DNA from: Pycnopodia helianthoides
Taxonomy: Eukaryota; Echinodermata; Asteroidea; Forcipulatida; Asteriidae
DNA length: 64,000 nt
NCBI GenBank assembly: GCA_032158295.1
Contig: CM063254.1
Location: 18,180,147-18,244,146, forward strand
Direction of reading: 5' to 3'
Shown: positions 12,281-22,821 of the stretch, one piece after another
How the letters are laid out: every line of letters starts with the position of its first letter
Position numbering within the stretch: position 1 is the stretch's first letter
Notes under the pieces: generated by a model
What the model was told of the DNA's origin: nothing
Database searches by the model: none
What the model saw: only the letters and a program-made list of their open reading frames with translations
Translations under genes and position numbers: made by a program

Positions 12281-12442
12281 CTGTCACGTTTTGTTCAATC
12301 CATCCACGTGTAGCGAGGTGACAGCGGGTACCAACTGTCACGTTTTGTTCAATCCATCCACGTGTAGCGAGGTGACAGCGGGTACCAACTGTCACGTTTT
12401 GTTCAATCCATCCACGTGTAGCGAGGTGACAGCGGGTACCAA
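12281..12442 (+). repeat. Minisatellite 3 x 54 bp inside a MITE
   Basis: Three essentially identical 54-base units (CTGTCACGTTTTGTTCAATC ... GGTGACAGCGGGTACCAA). Because 54 is a multiple of three, long open frames appear on both strands here; they are by-products. Confidence 0.96.
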
Positions 12443-12740
12443 CTGCATCTCTGGCCGTTTTAAGTGTTTTATGTAGTTCTAACAATTTCTTTTTCGGGGT
12501 CATTGCCAAAGCACGAACCTACATTACCTTTAAAGTCACTAAATACTTCTATGATTGCAATGGAAAACAGACTTGAATAAAAAGTAGACTGAAATCACAT
12601 TATGCACTGATTTGCAGCCAATCTTTCCAAAGCGGATTTAACAGGTTTTTATCACGAATTAATTCAAAGTCCTTTGTCAGATTAACAATGGCTAGATTTT
12701 AATTAAGACCTGTCAAAATTCCATATCAGCTATTTCTTCC

Positions 12741-12767
12741 GGGGGGGGGGGGGGGGGGGGGGGGGGG
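12741..12767. repeat. Poly-G run of 27
   Basis: Uninterrupted G homopolymer; length is probably uncertain in any assembly. Confidence 0.95.
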
Positions 12768-13104
12768 ATTTACTGCCGGGTACAGAGTGACTCAATAATA
12801 CATAGCAGAGCTGTTCCGAGTGTTATGTAATATTTGTTGAGCCATTTATAATGTAGCCGTTGAGCAAGTGGTCAATGACTGACCGTGGTGGTCTGAGTTT
12901 AAATGGAAAACTGGTCAATAATTGTGTGTATGAATGGAACAAAGAAGTACACGTGTACGAATGACTGGACTCAGTTAACAGTTTTAAATGCAAGTCCACG
13001 AAGCCCAACGCAGAGAGTTATAAAACTAGTGCACAAGGGAAAACAAGGTATGATACAATATGATAAACGTGAACTTTTTTTTAGCAAAAAAAAAAAAGTG
13101 AACA

Positions 13105-13229
13105 TGTTACCAGCCAAAACACCATGTCGCATGTAACATACTTGACTGGTATCCTGTTTATTTTTGCTTAGCAGAGAATTTTTAAGGCTCAGTTTTTCTT
13201 GCTTAAGCAGCTCTATGAAATTGGGCCCC
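13105..13229 (-). mobile_element. MITE family H, partial
   Basis: Ends GCTTAAGCAGCTCTATGAAA then TTGGGCCCC, the family H terminus. It contains CCAGCCAAAACACCATGTC and ACTTGACTGGTATCCTG as in the copies at 33.7 and 47.3 kb. The opposite end is missing. Confidence 0.75.
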
Positions 13230-14640
13230 AGTGTTAAAGTCACTGGACTCTGGCCAGTGGTCCAGTGGGTATTTCCAACTATGGGTTTGGGGAATACTAA
13301 ACACAAACAGTGTACAAAGTTTATGGGGTTTTATTGGGATGTCGATACAAAACAATCACTCGAAAGAGATAACCCCAGTCAACAAGCACACACCGTCGTG
13401 TGCCCTGAAGAAGGGCTCCTGACCCCCCAAAAATGGCATTACTGTTACATTTTTATCGCTAGAATTACCGCAAAGAGATGTTTTCCCATTCCCATGCAGA
13501 ATTTAAACCTTCCTATGATGACTAATGAATGGCAGAAAACCGATCAACGTTTCAGACTCAGTTTTCTTCAAACACAATTTTGCACATTAATTGATTTACG
13601 CCCTTTCCCCGGTAACTTTTCGTTACGTCCTTCTTCCACGCACACGACGACATTGTGGTTTCATGTTCAAAACTCACAAATGGAAACGAGTGGAGGGTAT
13701 TTGTATGGCTGTCTTCCCACTCAACTGTTCAGCTTTGAGAGTCGTGTCTGTTTCTGCTACAGGACACCGTTTCCCAATGGGATGTTTAACAGCTGTTCCC
13801 ACCGCATTGGCTCGCTGTGAGATTGACTCTGTGTGAATGTTTGTCACATTCAAATTATGAAACCCTGATTTATTACATGGTGCTTTAATGAGCTGTTCAG
13901 GTCAGAGATGGGCCGAGTCTCTCCAAGTAAGATCGAATCTGCTGCCCTCAATCATAGTTTGGTCAAATTTGAAAAAAGCTCGAGAGCTTTTGAAATTTAG
14001 CAGTTTTCTCCCTACAGTGGCTCATTTATTTCTAGTCAGTCTTGCGGGATACATTGTAGAAATTCTCCTTTGTATGGAGTGTTAGGTCTAAGACTAAGAG
14101 GAGCTGTTTGGTTTGTCAAAATATTACTAAGTTTTTGAGTAATATTGATGTAGACGGACTTACCTTACCTGTTACTATATCTTAACATCTGAGAGGTTGT
14201 GTGCTCCAGCAAGCTCATTATGTGTGTACGTGTACATATAAATGTACATGTACATACAGTGTTAAATTGGTGAAGATGTTTAAAAAGAATTTAATAGCCA
14301 ACCCATCACACCGGCAGGTCTCTACACTTGCAGGTACCCATTCACTCCTAGTTAATGAACTAATGAGTTATTAATCATTCACAAAATGGTGAGCAATGAT
14401 GGCATGTATGAATAAACGGGCGCTATCCCGGGTACTCAGTACTTGTATGGCCTGAGTGCCGTTTGCTGTATGTTTACATGTCAATGTACACACCTCGACA
14501 CATTGTAAAGCCCATCATCGGGACCTTATTAGTATTAAAATTAAATTTGTAAGTTTTTATAAAATATTATTGTTTTATTAGAAGTAATTTGGTCTTTGAA
14601 ATTTATTTGCAAATCCTGTAGGAGAGTTAGATGCTTGTAC
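13230..14640. other. Non-coding stretch with an unexplained 218-codon open frame
   Basis: The frame 13164-13820 (+) is open for 218 codons but begins inside a MITE remnant and resembles no family I recognise. The composition (many Cys, Phe, Ser and His) is not that of a conserved domain, so I do not call it a gene. The rest of the interval is unique AT-rich DNA. Confidence 0.4.
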
Positions 14641-15205
14641 ATATACGTTTAGCCAAACAATGACAACAGTAGCTCTTGTGTTACTGATCAGCTGAGTGTG
14701 GGTTTGAGTTCCGATCTTGACACTTGTGTCCTTCAAGGGAAGGTGTACCTAATTACTCCAAAAATTAAAAACCATAAAAACATAACTACTGCAGATTTTC
14801 GGCGATATCTCAAAAACACTACCCCCTTTTGAAGTGAAATTTTTGCAGGTTGGTTTTTAAATTTTTTATCTACATTAGATTAGAACAATCAAAGGTTCCA
14901 AAAACCAAAGGCATACTTTGCCTTCAAGCAACATCCACTTAACCACTTTTGCTTCGTCCTTCAGATGTGACGCAAAGCTGTTGGTCCCGTGTTTGTTGTA
15001 CTGTAAGCACGTAAAAGAAACCAGTTACACTTATCGCTCAGTGTGCAGTGTAGCACCTTGTTAACGCCTACAAGGTGTTACATAAATAGGTCTCATAATT
15101 CACAAACTTCAAAAACCTGTCTGGAAATAAATAATGATTTAGTGCTTTGAGACGCCAGTTGATAAAGCGCTGTATAAAAACTAGTTATTATTGTTAGACG
15201 CTGTA
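14640..15205 (+). mobile_element. tRNA-derived SINE, interrupted by a MITE
   Basis: A box-B-like GGGTTTGAGTTCCGATCTTG at about 14700 and a body with GTTGGTCCCGTG and tail GTGCTTTGAGACGCCAG, GATAAAGCGC, TTATTATTG. The same order occurs in the SINE at 60524. It is split by a family E element at about 14737-14927. Confidence 0.75.
14737..14927 (+). mobile_element. MITE family E (copy 1), nested in SINE
   Basis: Contains CTAATTACTCCAAAAATTAA, CGGCGATATCTCAAAAACAC and CCAAAAACCAAAGGCATACT in common with 53905-54190. CTTCAAG occurs at both junctions. Confidence 0.7.
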
Positions 15206-15315
15206 ATACCTGTGGATTTTTAAAGTTGCACGGCCTGATTTCCGCCAAAGATTTTTTTTTCTGAGCAACATTCAGGAGACAGATGAACGCCCAGTGTATG
15301 TTTTCATGGTTGTCT

Positions 15316-15693
15316 TTAAAGACACTGGACACCTTTGGGTAATTGTCAAAGACCAGTCTTCTCACTTGGTGTATCTCAACATATGCACACAATAACAAAC
15401 CTGTGAAAATTTGAACTCAATTGGTCGTCGAAGTTGCGAGATAATAATGGAAGAAAAAACACCCTTGTCACACGGAGTTGTGTGCTTTCAGATGCTTGAT
15501 TTCGAGACCTCACAGTTGAGGTCTCAAAATCAATTCGAATAAATTACTTCTTTCTAAAAAACTACGTTACTTCAGAGGGAGCCGTTTTTCACAATGTTTT
15601 ATACTATCAACAGCTCTCCATTGCTCGTTACCAAGTAAGTTTTCATGCTAACAATTATTTTGAGTAGTTGCCAATAGTGTCCAGTGCCTTTAA
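15316..15693 (-). mobile_element. TTAA-flanked MITE family A (copy 2)
   Basis: TTAA at 15316-15319 and 15690-15693; ends AGACACTGGACACCTTTGG and CCAATAGTGTCCAGTGCCT. A central palindrome GAGACCTCACAGTTGAGGTC is at about 15505. Opposite orientation to copy 1. Confidence 0.9.
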
Positions 15694-16413
15694 CCAGGTT
15701 TATATTTCGCTGCCTCATGTAAACCGAGATCCAGTGACTCATCTTCATTTATATCATACCTCGTTGATATATATTTTTTTGTTCCCAAGCTCATTAATAC
15801 TATCGCAGTGGGAAGACGTCTGTCTGCGCCAGGTCATGTTCATGCACCCAGCCAATGTCATGTTAACTTAAAACTATCAGAGCATGCAGGTACGGGGATT
15901 GGCTGGTACAGCTGAAACAACACAGAGCCACGGCATTATGAAACATAAGATAGAATACCACTCGTCCTCGATACTGCCACAACAATATTAAAAATTCTGG
16001 TGCAAGACTCGGTCAGGTTATAAATAGAATTATATTTATATATATTGGATCAACTGACTTGTCTTTTACAATGCGAAATGTGGTGCTTGAGCCGGCAGGA
16101 TTTTTGTCTGGAACGGACGGGGAGAGCACATGGATACAATGACTGGGAGGGGACTCGGAAATGTATAAATTAAAAGTAGAAATGGACACCAAGGTTCATT
16201 GTAAATTTATGTATTTGATTCAGGTGAAATTGCCAAAGTTAAAGGGAAATAATGCCTTCTCTTCGATCCCGTCACAGGCCTGGAATTTCACCTTTGAAAG
16301 GGCAAAGAACAAGAGATGACCAAGAAATACTCTGTGGAGAATTGATTTGAAAGAACTCATCAGTTCTTGGCTTTTTAACTGATGGTTAACTGTTGTCTTT
16401 TCCTTTCCTGCAG
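15694..16413. other. Interval upstream of adducin exon 1
   Basis: Holds a truncated family G MITE (from 16275) and the acceptor of exon 1. No promoter-like CpG cluster is seen here, consistent with the leader exon lying elsewhere. Confidence 0.5.
16275..16310 (+). mobile_element. MITE family G, left-end fragment
   Basis: CAGGCCTGGAATTTCACC and AAAGGGCAAAG match the left end of family G; the rest is gone. It lies about 100 bp before the exon 1 acceptor. Confidence 0.7.
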
Positions 16414-16455
16414 TGATCAAGGAAAGTGTAGTAGCAAGCTAGGTCTCCACACACA
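16414..16455 (+). other. ADD1: 5' UTR part of adducin exon 1
   Basis: This stretch lies between a good splice acceptor (pyrimidine tract plus CAG ending at 16413) and the ATG. It carries an in-frame stop at 16432-16434. It implies that transcription starts further upstream and that one or more leader exons exist; I could not place them by sequence alone. Confidence 0.7.
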
Positions 16456-16662
16456 ATGGCGGACACGTTAGCCAACAACGTGGATGAAAGAGAAAAACTG
16501 ATCCCCGATCTAGACGACCCGGAGTTCCAGAAGGAGCTTCAGCGCCCGGCACACATCAAGGCTGACATGATGAACATGGAGAGACAGAGACGAGTTTCCT
16601 TAATTCTCAACAGTCAGGCCTTCCGAGAGGAATTGGAGAGCATCATCGAGTCACAGTTGAAG
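16456..16662 (+). CDS. ADD1: Adducin coding exon 1 (residues 1-69)
   Basis: The exon encodes the short acidic N-terminal extension followed by the conserved start of the adducin head, including MNMERQRRVSLILNSQAF and EELESIIESQLK, which parallel the vertebrate segment at the same place. The ATG at 16456 has A at -3 and G at +4, and an in-frame TAG lies at 16432-16434 in the same exon, so this start is well supported. A polypyrimidine tract and CAG acceptor end at 16413, so 16414-16455 is 5' UTR spliced to at least one upstream non-coding exon. The donor is AAG|GTAAGC at 16662/16663, leaving phase 0. The N-terminal tail before the conserved block (about 30 residues) is typical of adducins in being poorly conserved. 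Confidence 0.93.
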
Positions 16663-17439
16663 GTAAGCTTAGCGGTGGGTGTCGCTGGGATGTTCTGATG
16701 TTTTGAAAAGATAAAAAAATTAAAAAAAAAACTTAGAGCAGGTGTTCAGTTCTTTTTTAGAACTGTGCACAGTGGGCACAGCAGTGTATCACAATGTTCC
16801 TTGTGAGGGATGGCTTGGTGTTTGACAAGGAAGGCATTTCTGCCGTTATTAGAGAGGAACTTGGATGTATGCTCGCCGGATTTCCATTATAGGATAGCCC
16901 CCCTCCCTCGTAATTGAAGACCGTAAAGTTCGTTCCCTGGTTAAGTAGGGCAAATAGTTCCATTTGGATAGCAATTGTAGAGTTTATGTTTTGGATGCTA
17001 CGTACATATTTGTCCTCTTCTTTTACTAGGTGTTTTTGTGGCAACCAAGGTTGATTGTTGTGCTGATTGTTTATAATCAGGTTTTAGTCTTTCATTGTTG
17101 ACGTTGACCAACTGGCTTTTACCAGTCCATACGAGGGTGGAAGAAGAAATAACTGTTTGGCTAATGTGAATTAAAAGTGAAAATATTTTTGGGGAAACAA
17201 CCATAGACCAAATGGAAATTCAAATCCAATCATTCCACTTTAGTCTCTTGTGTTTAGAATGCATCACTGACTAATTCGCAAATGCCTTGTGCTCAGATAT
17301 GTGTAAGTTTGCACTTTGGACTCTGGTGTCATGGCAAAAGAAAGATGGCTGCTCCATGACAAAAAGTTAACAATCACACCATGTGGCTACTGCTATATCA
17401 TTAAATCTGCCTATGCTATAACATTGTTGCTTCAAAGCA

Positions 17440-17705
17440 ATCGGCTAAAGTCAAGGTTCTTAGGCCACTAGCCATAGCTAAAGTTCTTAAACCACTGACC
17501 ATAGCCAAAGTTCTTAAATCACCAGTCATTGTCAAAGTTCCTAAGCCATCGGCCTTAGCCAATATTCTTAAATTTCTTGTAGCAGTTTATGTAGTAACTA
17601 GCCATAGCCAAAGTTCTTCAGCCACCAGTCATTATCAAAGTTCCTAAGCCATCCTAAGCCATAGCCATTATTCTTAAGCCGTAAGCCATCAGCCATAGCC
17701 AATGG
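17440..17705 (+). repeat. Degenerate minisatellite (~33-36 bp unit)
   Basis: Repeats of GCCATAGCCAAAGTTCTTAA with variants GTCATTGTCAAAGTTCCTAA, separated by CCA-rich spacers; about seven degenerate units. Confidence 0.75.
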
Positions 17706-18136
17706 TGTTGATTCAGACGCAGCCTTCCAGTACAGGGAAGAAGCCATCAGGTGGATCCAGTCCACGCTTTTCACCGAGACTGGCCGTGATGTAGTCAGAG
17801 CACCTGCACCCTTGAGAGTGTGTCACACCCAGCAGCAGTGTCCTTGATCAAGGCCAGCCAGTCAGTGTAATTTGGGTTTTTTGTGTGTACAGTGTGTTGG
17901 CTGCAGCTGTGTGGGGTTTTTCCTTGTGCCTCTTGATAATCCCTCCCACTCATAGGTCCACCTCTAGGCAGGGTCAGGGTCAGGAGTGGAGCTGCTCTAT
18001 TTTTCTGGGTCTGTAACAAGTGTTTGTTTGATTTTATGAAGCCATGTACCATGTGTACTGTCTCCTTCCCAACTAGTTCTTACCTGACTTTAGACACCCA
18101 GATTTCTTGTCTTAACGAATCGGATACGCAAATAGT

Positions 18137-18285
18137 TTCACTTTGGGAAAAGGGAAGTTCATTTTCATTTTTTTTAAAGGCGCTTCCAATGGAAAATCTT
18201 AACTGTTTATGAGAAGGTGTTTTTGAAAGGGAAAGTGATGCCAGAAGAGGAAGGTAAGGCCAACAGAGCCTCTGTTTCCCGGGCG
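18137..18285 (+). mobile_element. Degenerate MITE family G
   Basis: TTCATTTTCATTTT, GGCGCTTCCAATGGAAAATC and GGCCAACAGAGCCTCTG follow family G order; termini lost. Confidence 0.6.
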
Positions 18286-18337
18286 GTGGGCTGTCTGAAA
18301 ATGAGAGTAAGGCTTTGGTGTACTCTGAAAAATCTTC

Positions 18338-18732
18338 AAGGTATTATACAGGATTGGTAGAGCTGACAAAATAGTCGCAGACAGTGTCTTGTGTGATCAA
18401 CCATTACATAAAATCGATGACAATTTGGGTGAATCCGTTGTGTGAGTCAGGAGAAAAATAGTAAAAAAACCATGCACAATTTTCAGCATGTAATATGTTG
18501 TCCTTAATTTTGATGTTAACAAACTGAAATCCGCTGTTGCATTTTTAAATATTTTTTTAAAAAGGTTTTCAGATACAGTTTTCTTGATTATGACTTCATT
18601 TCAGAGTGAAATTTTTTACAGTAAAAAATAACCTTTGTCACCAGTAAGCTTTCGTACTAAAATTATACAATGATGTTTTTGTATCCTTACCACTCCCGCA
18701 TAGAACCTTTCACGGCTATTTACAGCCTTTAA
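18338..18732 (+). mobile_element. TTAA MITE family C (degenerate copy)
   Basis: Begins AAGGTATTATACAGGATTGG and ends at TTAA 18729-18732, which is also the left TTAA of the family B element that follows. The two are abutted. Confidence 0.65.
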
Positions 18733-19125
18733 AGGAACATTACAGAATTGGTTTTTGCTAACAAAACAGTTGCTGGCAGTGTGAGCACTTTATGTAATCC
18801 ACCATATACATAAACTGACAAACCTGTAGAAGTTTGAGATCGATCGGCCATCTGGGTCACGAGAAAATAGTGTAAAAACGATTACACATTTGCATGAAAT
18901 CATATAGATTTCAACCAATGAATAAAACGCTCACTGAGCGATAAACTCCAATCGGAAAATTAGTTTATTTATTTCTCATCAAATATGGCATTTCAGACAG
19001 AAATATTTCAAGGGATGTTTTCTACTATCGTCATCATTAGACCATGTAAGTTTTATGTAAATCTGTGATCAAAAAGTATACTGTTACAAGTTTCTTTTTT
19101 TACCAATTCTGTAATGTTCCTTTAA
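18729..19125 (+). mobile_element. TTAA-flanked MITE family B (copy 1)
   Basis: TTAA at both ends; inverted ends AGGAACATTACAGAATTGG and CCAATTCTGTAATGTTCCT. Interior GATCGATCGGCC, CGCTCACTGAGCG palindrome and AATATTTCAAGGGATG. Very similar to copies at 50992 and 62315. Confidence 0.93.
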
Positions 19126-19374
19126 AGTCAGGCTTTCAAGAAATGGCACTCTCGTCGCTTGCAGATGGTCGGTTAATTAATTGGAGGGATAACATTGACT
19201 CGTAGACGATTTCCTGTAATGAGATGTGAACATGACTTAAACATAAGTTTCCCTAAGTGGGAAGAATGGCAGCCTGCCCAATTTATTATTATCACTTTTG
19301 TAAATGATTGAAATGGTGGATTTGAGTGCTTTTGCAAGACATTTGTGTCCACTCACTGGGGGCTAAAATTTTAC

Positions 19375-19570
19375 ACTTGGACCTCAGGCCAGAGGCCAGT
19401 GATTTTTTAGCATCGGGCCAGTAAACTCATCACGAGCGGACAATTTAGTTTTTTGTGATCAAATATTGATTTTCAGTCTGCTGAATATATTTCTGTTGAG
19501 CATTGTAGAATGAAACCCATAAAACAATACGAGATAAATATTCTCTTAGTGCTGCTTTTTCAAATTCAAA
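19375..19570 (+). repeat. Interspersed repeat, family O (copy 1)
   Basis: AGGCCAGTGATTTT, AGCATCGGGCCAGTAAACTC, ATTGATTTTCAGTCTG and GAGATAAAT recur in order at 23400-23585, and in short form at 30270-30340. Confidence 0.75.
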
Positions 19571-19849
19571 CAGTTGAGTTGTTAAACTTTGTACCTAGGC
19601 ATTTTTTTCTTCTCATTTTATATTCTGGTGTTGTACAGTGTAAACAAAGTTCTGATCCAGTGAATATTTTGAGCTACAAGCCCTGTGGTGTTGTGGGTCC
19701 CTCACCCACCCCAATTCGAGCCCTGCTCAAATACACTGTACAAATTTTAGCAAGTACATCAGACCAATAAATTCAGTTTGAGGCAAATACTATTTCATTT
19801 AGTTTCACTTACATAATTAAATTTTTATACCACATCTCAGATTTGAGAA

Positions 19850-20075
19850 TCGCTGGTATTGTGGTGGGTTCAGGTACTGGAGGATATTCTTCCAACTTTA
19901 ATTTGATTTCTTATTGTTATTTTGCCCTCAGAAAAATCAGCAAAATTGTTATTTTTATAGCCTGAAAAGCCAATCAAAACCTCTACAAGTGTAGTTCATC
20001 CCTTGTAGACAATAATATTGTCCTACTTTTTCTCCCAATGGCCACATATCATGCCTGGTTGGGTTTGACAGATGC
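19850..20075 (+). repeat. Interspersed repeat, family P (copy 1)
   Basis: GATATTCTTCCAACTTTAAT, GCCCTCAGAAAAATCAG, AGCCTGAAAAGCC and AATGGCCACATATCATGC are shared with 57058-57260 and in part with 40955-41035. Confidence 0.65.
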
Positions 20076-20156
20076 TGTAGAAACAAAATTATGACAATTT
20101 ACAGCGAATGGCAAAACTGCCCACGCTGTACACTTCTGTCATGTGCTTAGTTCATT

Positions 20157-20303
20157 TTGAATCAAAGATAAGGTCAACGAAAAGCATCAGCGATGTTTGT
20201 ACAACTGCAGCTTACTGACTCTCTTTGAATCAAGATAAGGCACTACATTGGTATTGTTGGCGACTGCTGCTTTTTGTTGTTTACTGCTTGAATCAAGATA
20301 AGG
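20157..20303 (+). promoter_or_regulatory. Three spaced GATAAGG sites
   Basis: TTGAATCAA(A)GATAAGG occurs at 20157, 20224 and 20287, spaced 67 and 63 bp, about 450-600 bp before the TATA-like block. GATAAG is the GATA-factor consensus. It may equally be the remnant of a ~65-bp tandem repeat. Confidence 0.35.
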
Positions 20304-20699
20304 CGCAGCGGCATTGTTACTTTAGTTCGGTAATGATTGGTAAAATCCTGCTCAGACTCTTTTACATGTAAATTAAGGTGTGACCATCCAACTTGTGGTG
20401 AACATTTTTATGTAAAAAAAGGGTTGGTAAAGCAAAAATTAAAGTGGAATATTTTTAATCGTATCTCCACTCTTTGGTTTCCTCATTTAATCAGTATTTT
20501 TCCTACACGATTGTTATGTCTTCATTCTATTCAAATTAAGGTTGAAGTGTCTGCATGCGATCTCTTGATGCATCTGAACACCCTCTTCGGTGCCTCAATA
20601 TTGTCTCAAGTCACATGCCCTTTAGTCTTGCACACACCATGGGTTCAATTAATACCCCCTACTGCCCAGTCAGCATAGTAAAGGCCAAGATATAGTGTA

Positions 20700-20900
20700 G
20701 GGTCGCATTAATATGAGCAGGATTAAAGTGTGGCGAGTCGAGAGGCGGAACAGACCGTATAAATATGCACACGACGCCATTTGAGTTGGGCGCCCTCGGC
20801 GAGAGGTGAGAAGAACGTTGTTAATGGGCTGTGCGCCGCGCGTATGCGTTTTCTATTGCTGCATCGTCGTTTTACCTCCAAGATGGCGGCGGTATGGCGT
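20700..20900 (+). promoter_or_regulatory. CpG-rich block with TATA box and YY1-like motif: candidate internal promoter
   Basis: About 20 CpGs within 200 bp, in sharp contrast to the CpG-poor intron around it. TATAAATA lies at 20758-20765, with a GT-type donor (GCGAGAG|GTGAGA) at 20805/20806 and AAGATGGCGGC, the YY1-type promoter element, at 20880-20890. It could start a transcript using an alternative leader exon, but exon 1 with the ATG lies upstream, so such a transcript would lack the standard N-terminus. No homologous protein is seen downstream in the immediate ORF (20831-21142). Confidence 0.45.
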
Positions 20901-22205
20901 CAACGCATAAGGTCTATAATAAGAGGGATACAAAATTTCAGACTTTCATTCTGGATTTAGACTTTTTGTGTCCGATTGGTGAAAAAAAGAAGGTGTTATT
21001 TTCTTCAGATTATAAGAAATCCTGCTCTTTGATCTGCATGTCTGAGTGCTCGGGATGCTGTGGCAAGAAGCTCCTTGCTTTAACTCCAGGGGTTACCAGA
21101 AGGTGGAAATGCCATCATTTCAACATACCTGTACCTCCCTAAAAAAAATTCCTTTCAACCTACATGTAACATGTACGTCCTGAAAATTTGATCCTAGCGT
21201 GAGACCTTTTGGTCAGCAATGACATCATTCACCCCTGTATTAAGTAGGCACAATTTCACAGAGCTGTTGACATGCAAGCACAAAAGTAGCGAAGATTTTA
21301 TGGCATTTCATACTTTAATTTGTTGTTTTCAAATGAAGAAAATATTGGCTCGTTTCTACTTTTATAATGCAGTCCTTGAGTTTTACAATGGTTTACAGTT
21401 CAAAGAGCCGCATTGTCAGAAATTTGAATGGGACGGTTGTGTTGGCACACATTGCATAAAATCACAATGCGCTGCACCCTGACGCGAGGGTCCCCCCCAA
21501 AAAACTCATTTCATCTACCAGAACAAGCTGGTCTGAAAATATTATTGTTGTGTATTCATGTAAACGCGGTCATGGCAAAGTGATTAGGTGTGTCTTTACG
21601 GTTGAGCTAGTATTTATTCTATAGACCTTTGTGTCGGGTTTTCCCACAATCTTTGTCGTGTTCACAGGCTCTCGTTCTGCAGTTGTGTATACCGATTCTC
21701 ACGCATATGAAAGAGACCAGACTGTTTCCCCCCTCAAGCCTCCGTTTCATAGTTACCGATCGGAATGGGCGAAATTAAGATGGCCACAGTATTGGTAGCC
21801 GTTTATTTGATGGTGGGAAAACTCTGGTGTACGTGCAGTTGGTCAGCCGTCAGGGGCACCAGCTATTTCACAGCCAGTTCCCCCCTGCCATTGAGTTGCG
21901 ACATCGATGAAACAACAGCTGCGAAGACCAAAACACTGTTGTACGTTATCGGAGCCACTTTTTTTATTATGACCCCTGACCTTGCCCTATTTGACAACAT
22001 TCCATTCAATAATGTACCCTTACCGTTAATGGACTCGGGTTCACCCGAGACAATTCTAATGAACTAATTAAGTACAGTGCGAGGCTATGAGATATTGAAC
22101 CGAGGTATAGATTTTTAATCGGATTGCATTGTCAAGAACTGCTCTTACTTAACCAAACATGGTCAAGTGAAATGAGGCATGTATAGTAGAAATTAACGAT
22201 CCACA

Positions 22206-22655
22206 TTAAAGGAAGGGTCATAGATTGATTTTTTTGTCAACGTAATGCCGCTTTAAAGGCAATATTATAAAGAAAGATCCAATAAAAGTCACTTGTGAAA
22301 GTTTTACTGTGTTACTTGCTGAGAAAAAAAAGCCCCAAAAAACAAAACTGTCAAGGTATTTTCACTCAAACGTCGGATCCATCCACGTTTAGCGAGGGCC
22401 CAATAGGGTACCAAGCGCATCTCTGGCCGCAGCATTTGGGAACGGACACCAACCCTCAGAAATCCGAGAAACGATTCATGCGTGAATCGTTTCTCAGATT
22501 CAAATGTTTTGGGGGTGAAAAATTATCCAAAACCATATTACTTAGAAGGGAATCCTTTCTCAAAATAGTTCATACTATCAACATCTGCAATGCTTCTCAC
22601 CAAGTGAGTTTTTACGGTCATTCATTTTTGGAGTACTTACCAATCTATGACCCCA
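22206..22655 (+). mobile_element. TTAA MITE family D (copy 3)
   Basis: Left TTAA at 22206-22209 then AGGAAGGGTCATAGATTG. The right end CCAATCTATGACCCC has lost its TTAA. A perfect palindrome with 13-bp arms (GAGAAACGATTCA and its complement, 4-base loop) sits at about 22467-22496. Confidence 0.85.
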
Positions 22656-22821
22656 GCTGTGAATGCCCGACACATTATTTATTTATTTCTTTATTTAGTC
22701 CAATCTTGTAGTCCAATCTTGTTTGGCATAAAGAAGACCATACATTGTGTGAGGCATTTGCACCCCTGGATACCTGTGTACAATGTACACCATGTACATA
22801 ATATGTGCATAATTGAAGGCT

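Larger units (their letters stand above)
12040..12533 (+). mobile_element. TTAA MITE family D (copy 2), with nested element and internal minisatellite
   Basis: Family D words run on both sides of a nested family K element. TTAA at 12530-12533 marks the right end after ATTACC; the left end is unclear. Between them, a 54-bp segment that is single-copy in other family D members is present three times. Confidence 0.82.

Noticed and set aside
12165..12509. 114-codon frame with three identical 18-residue repeats (minus strand) and its plus-strand partner
   Set aside because: Explained by the 54-bp minisatellite in a family D MITE; 54 is a multiple of three.
1..16413. Search for a second gene or the adducin leader exon upstream
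   Set aside because: No block combining CpG density, promoter words and a good donor stands out, and no translated stretch resembles a known family. The leader exon may be here or outside the window, but I cannot place it.
20831..21142. 103-codon frame starting in the CpG-rich block
   Set aside because: No recognisable family and no splice support. I list the block only as a candidate promoter.
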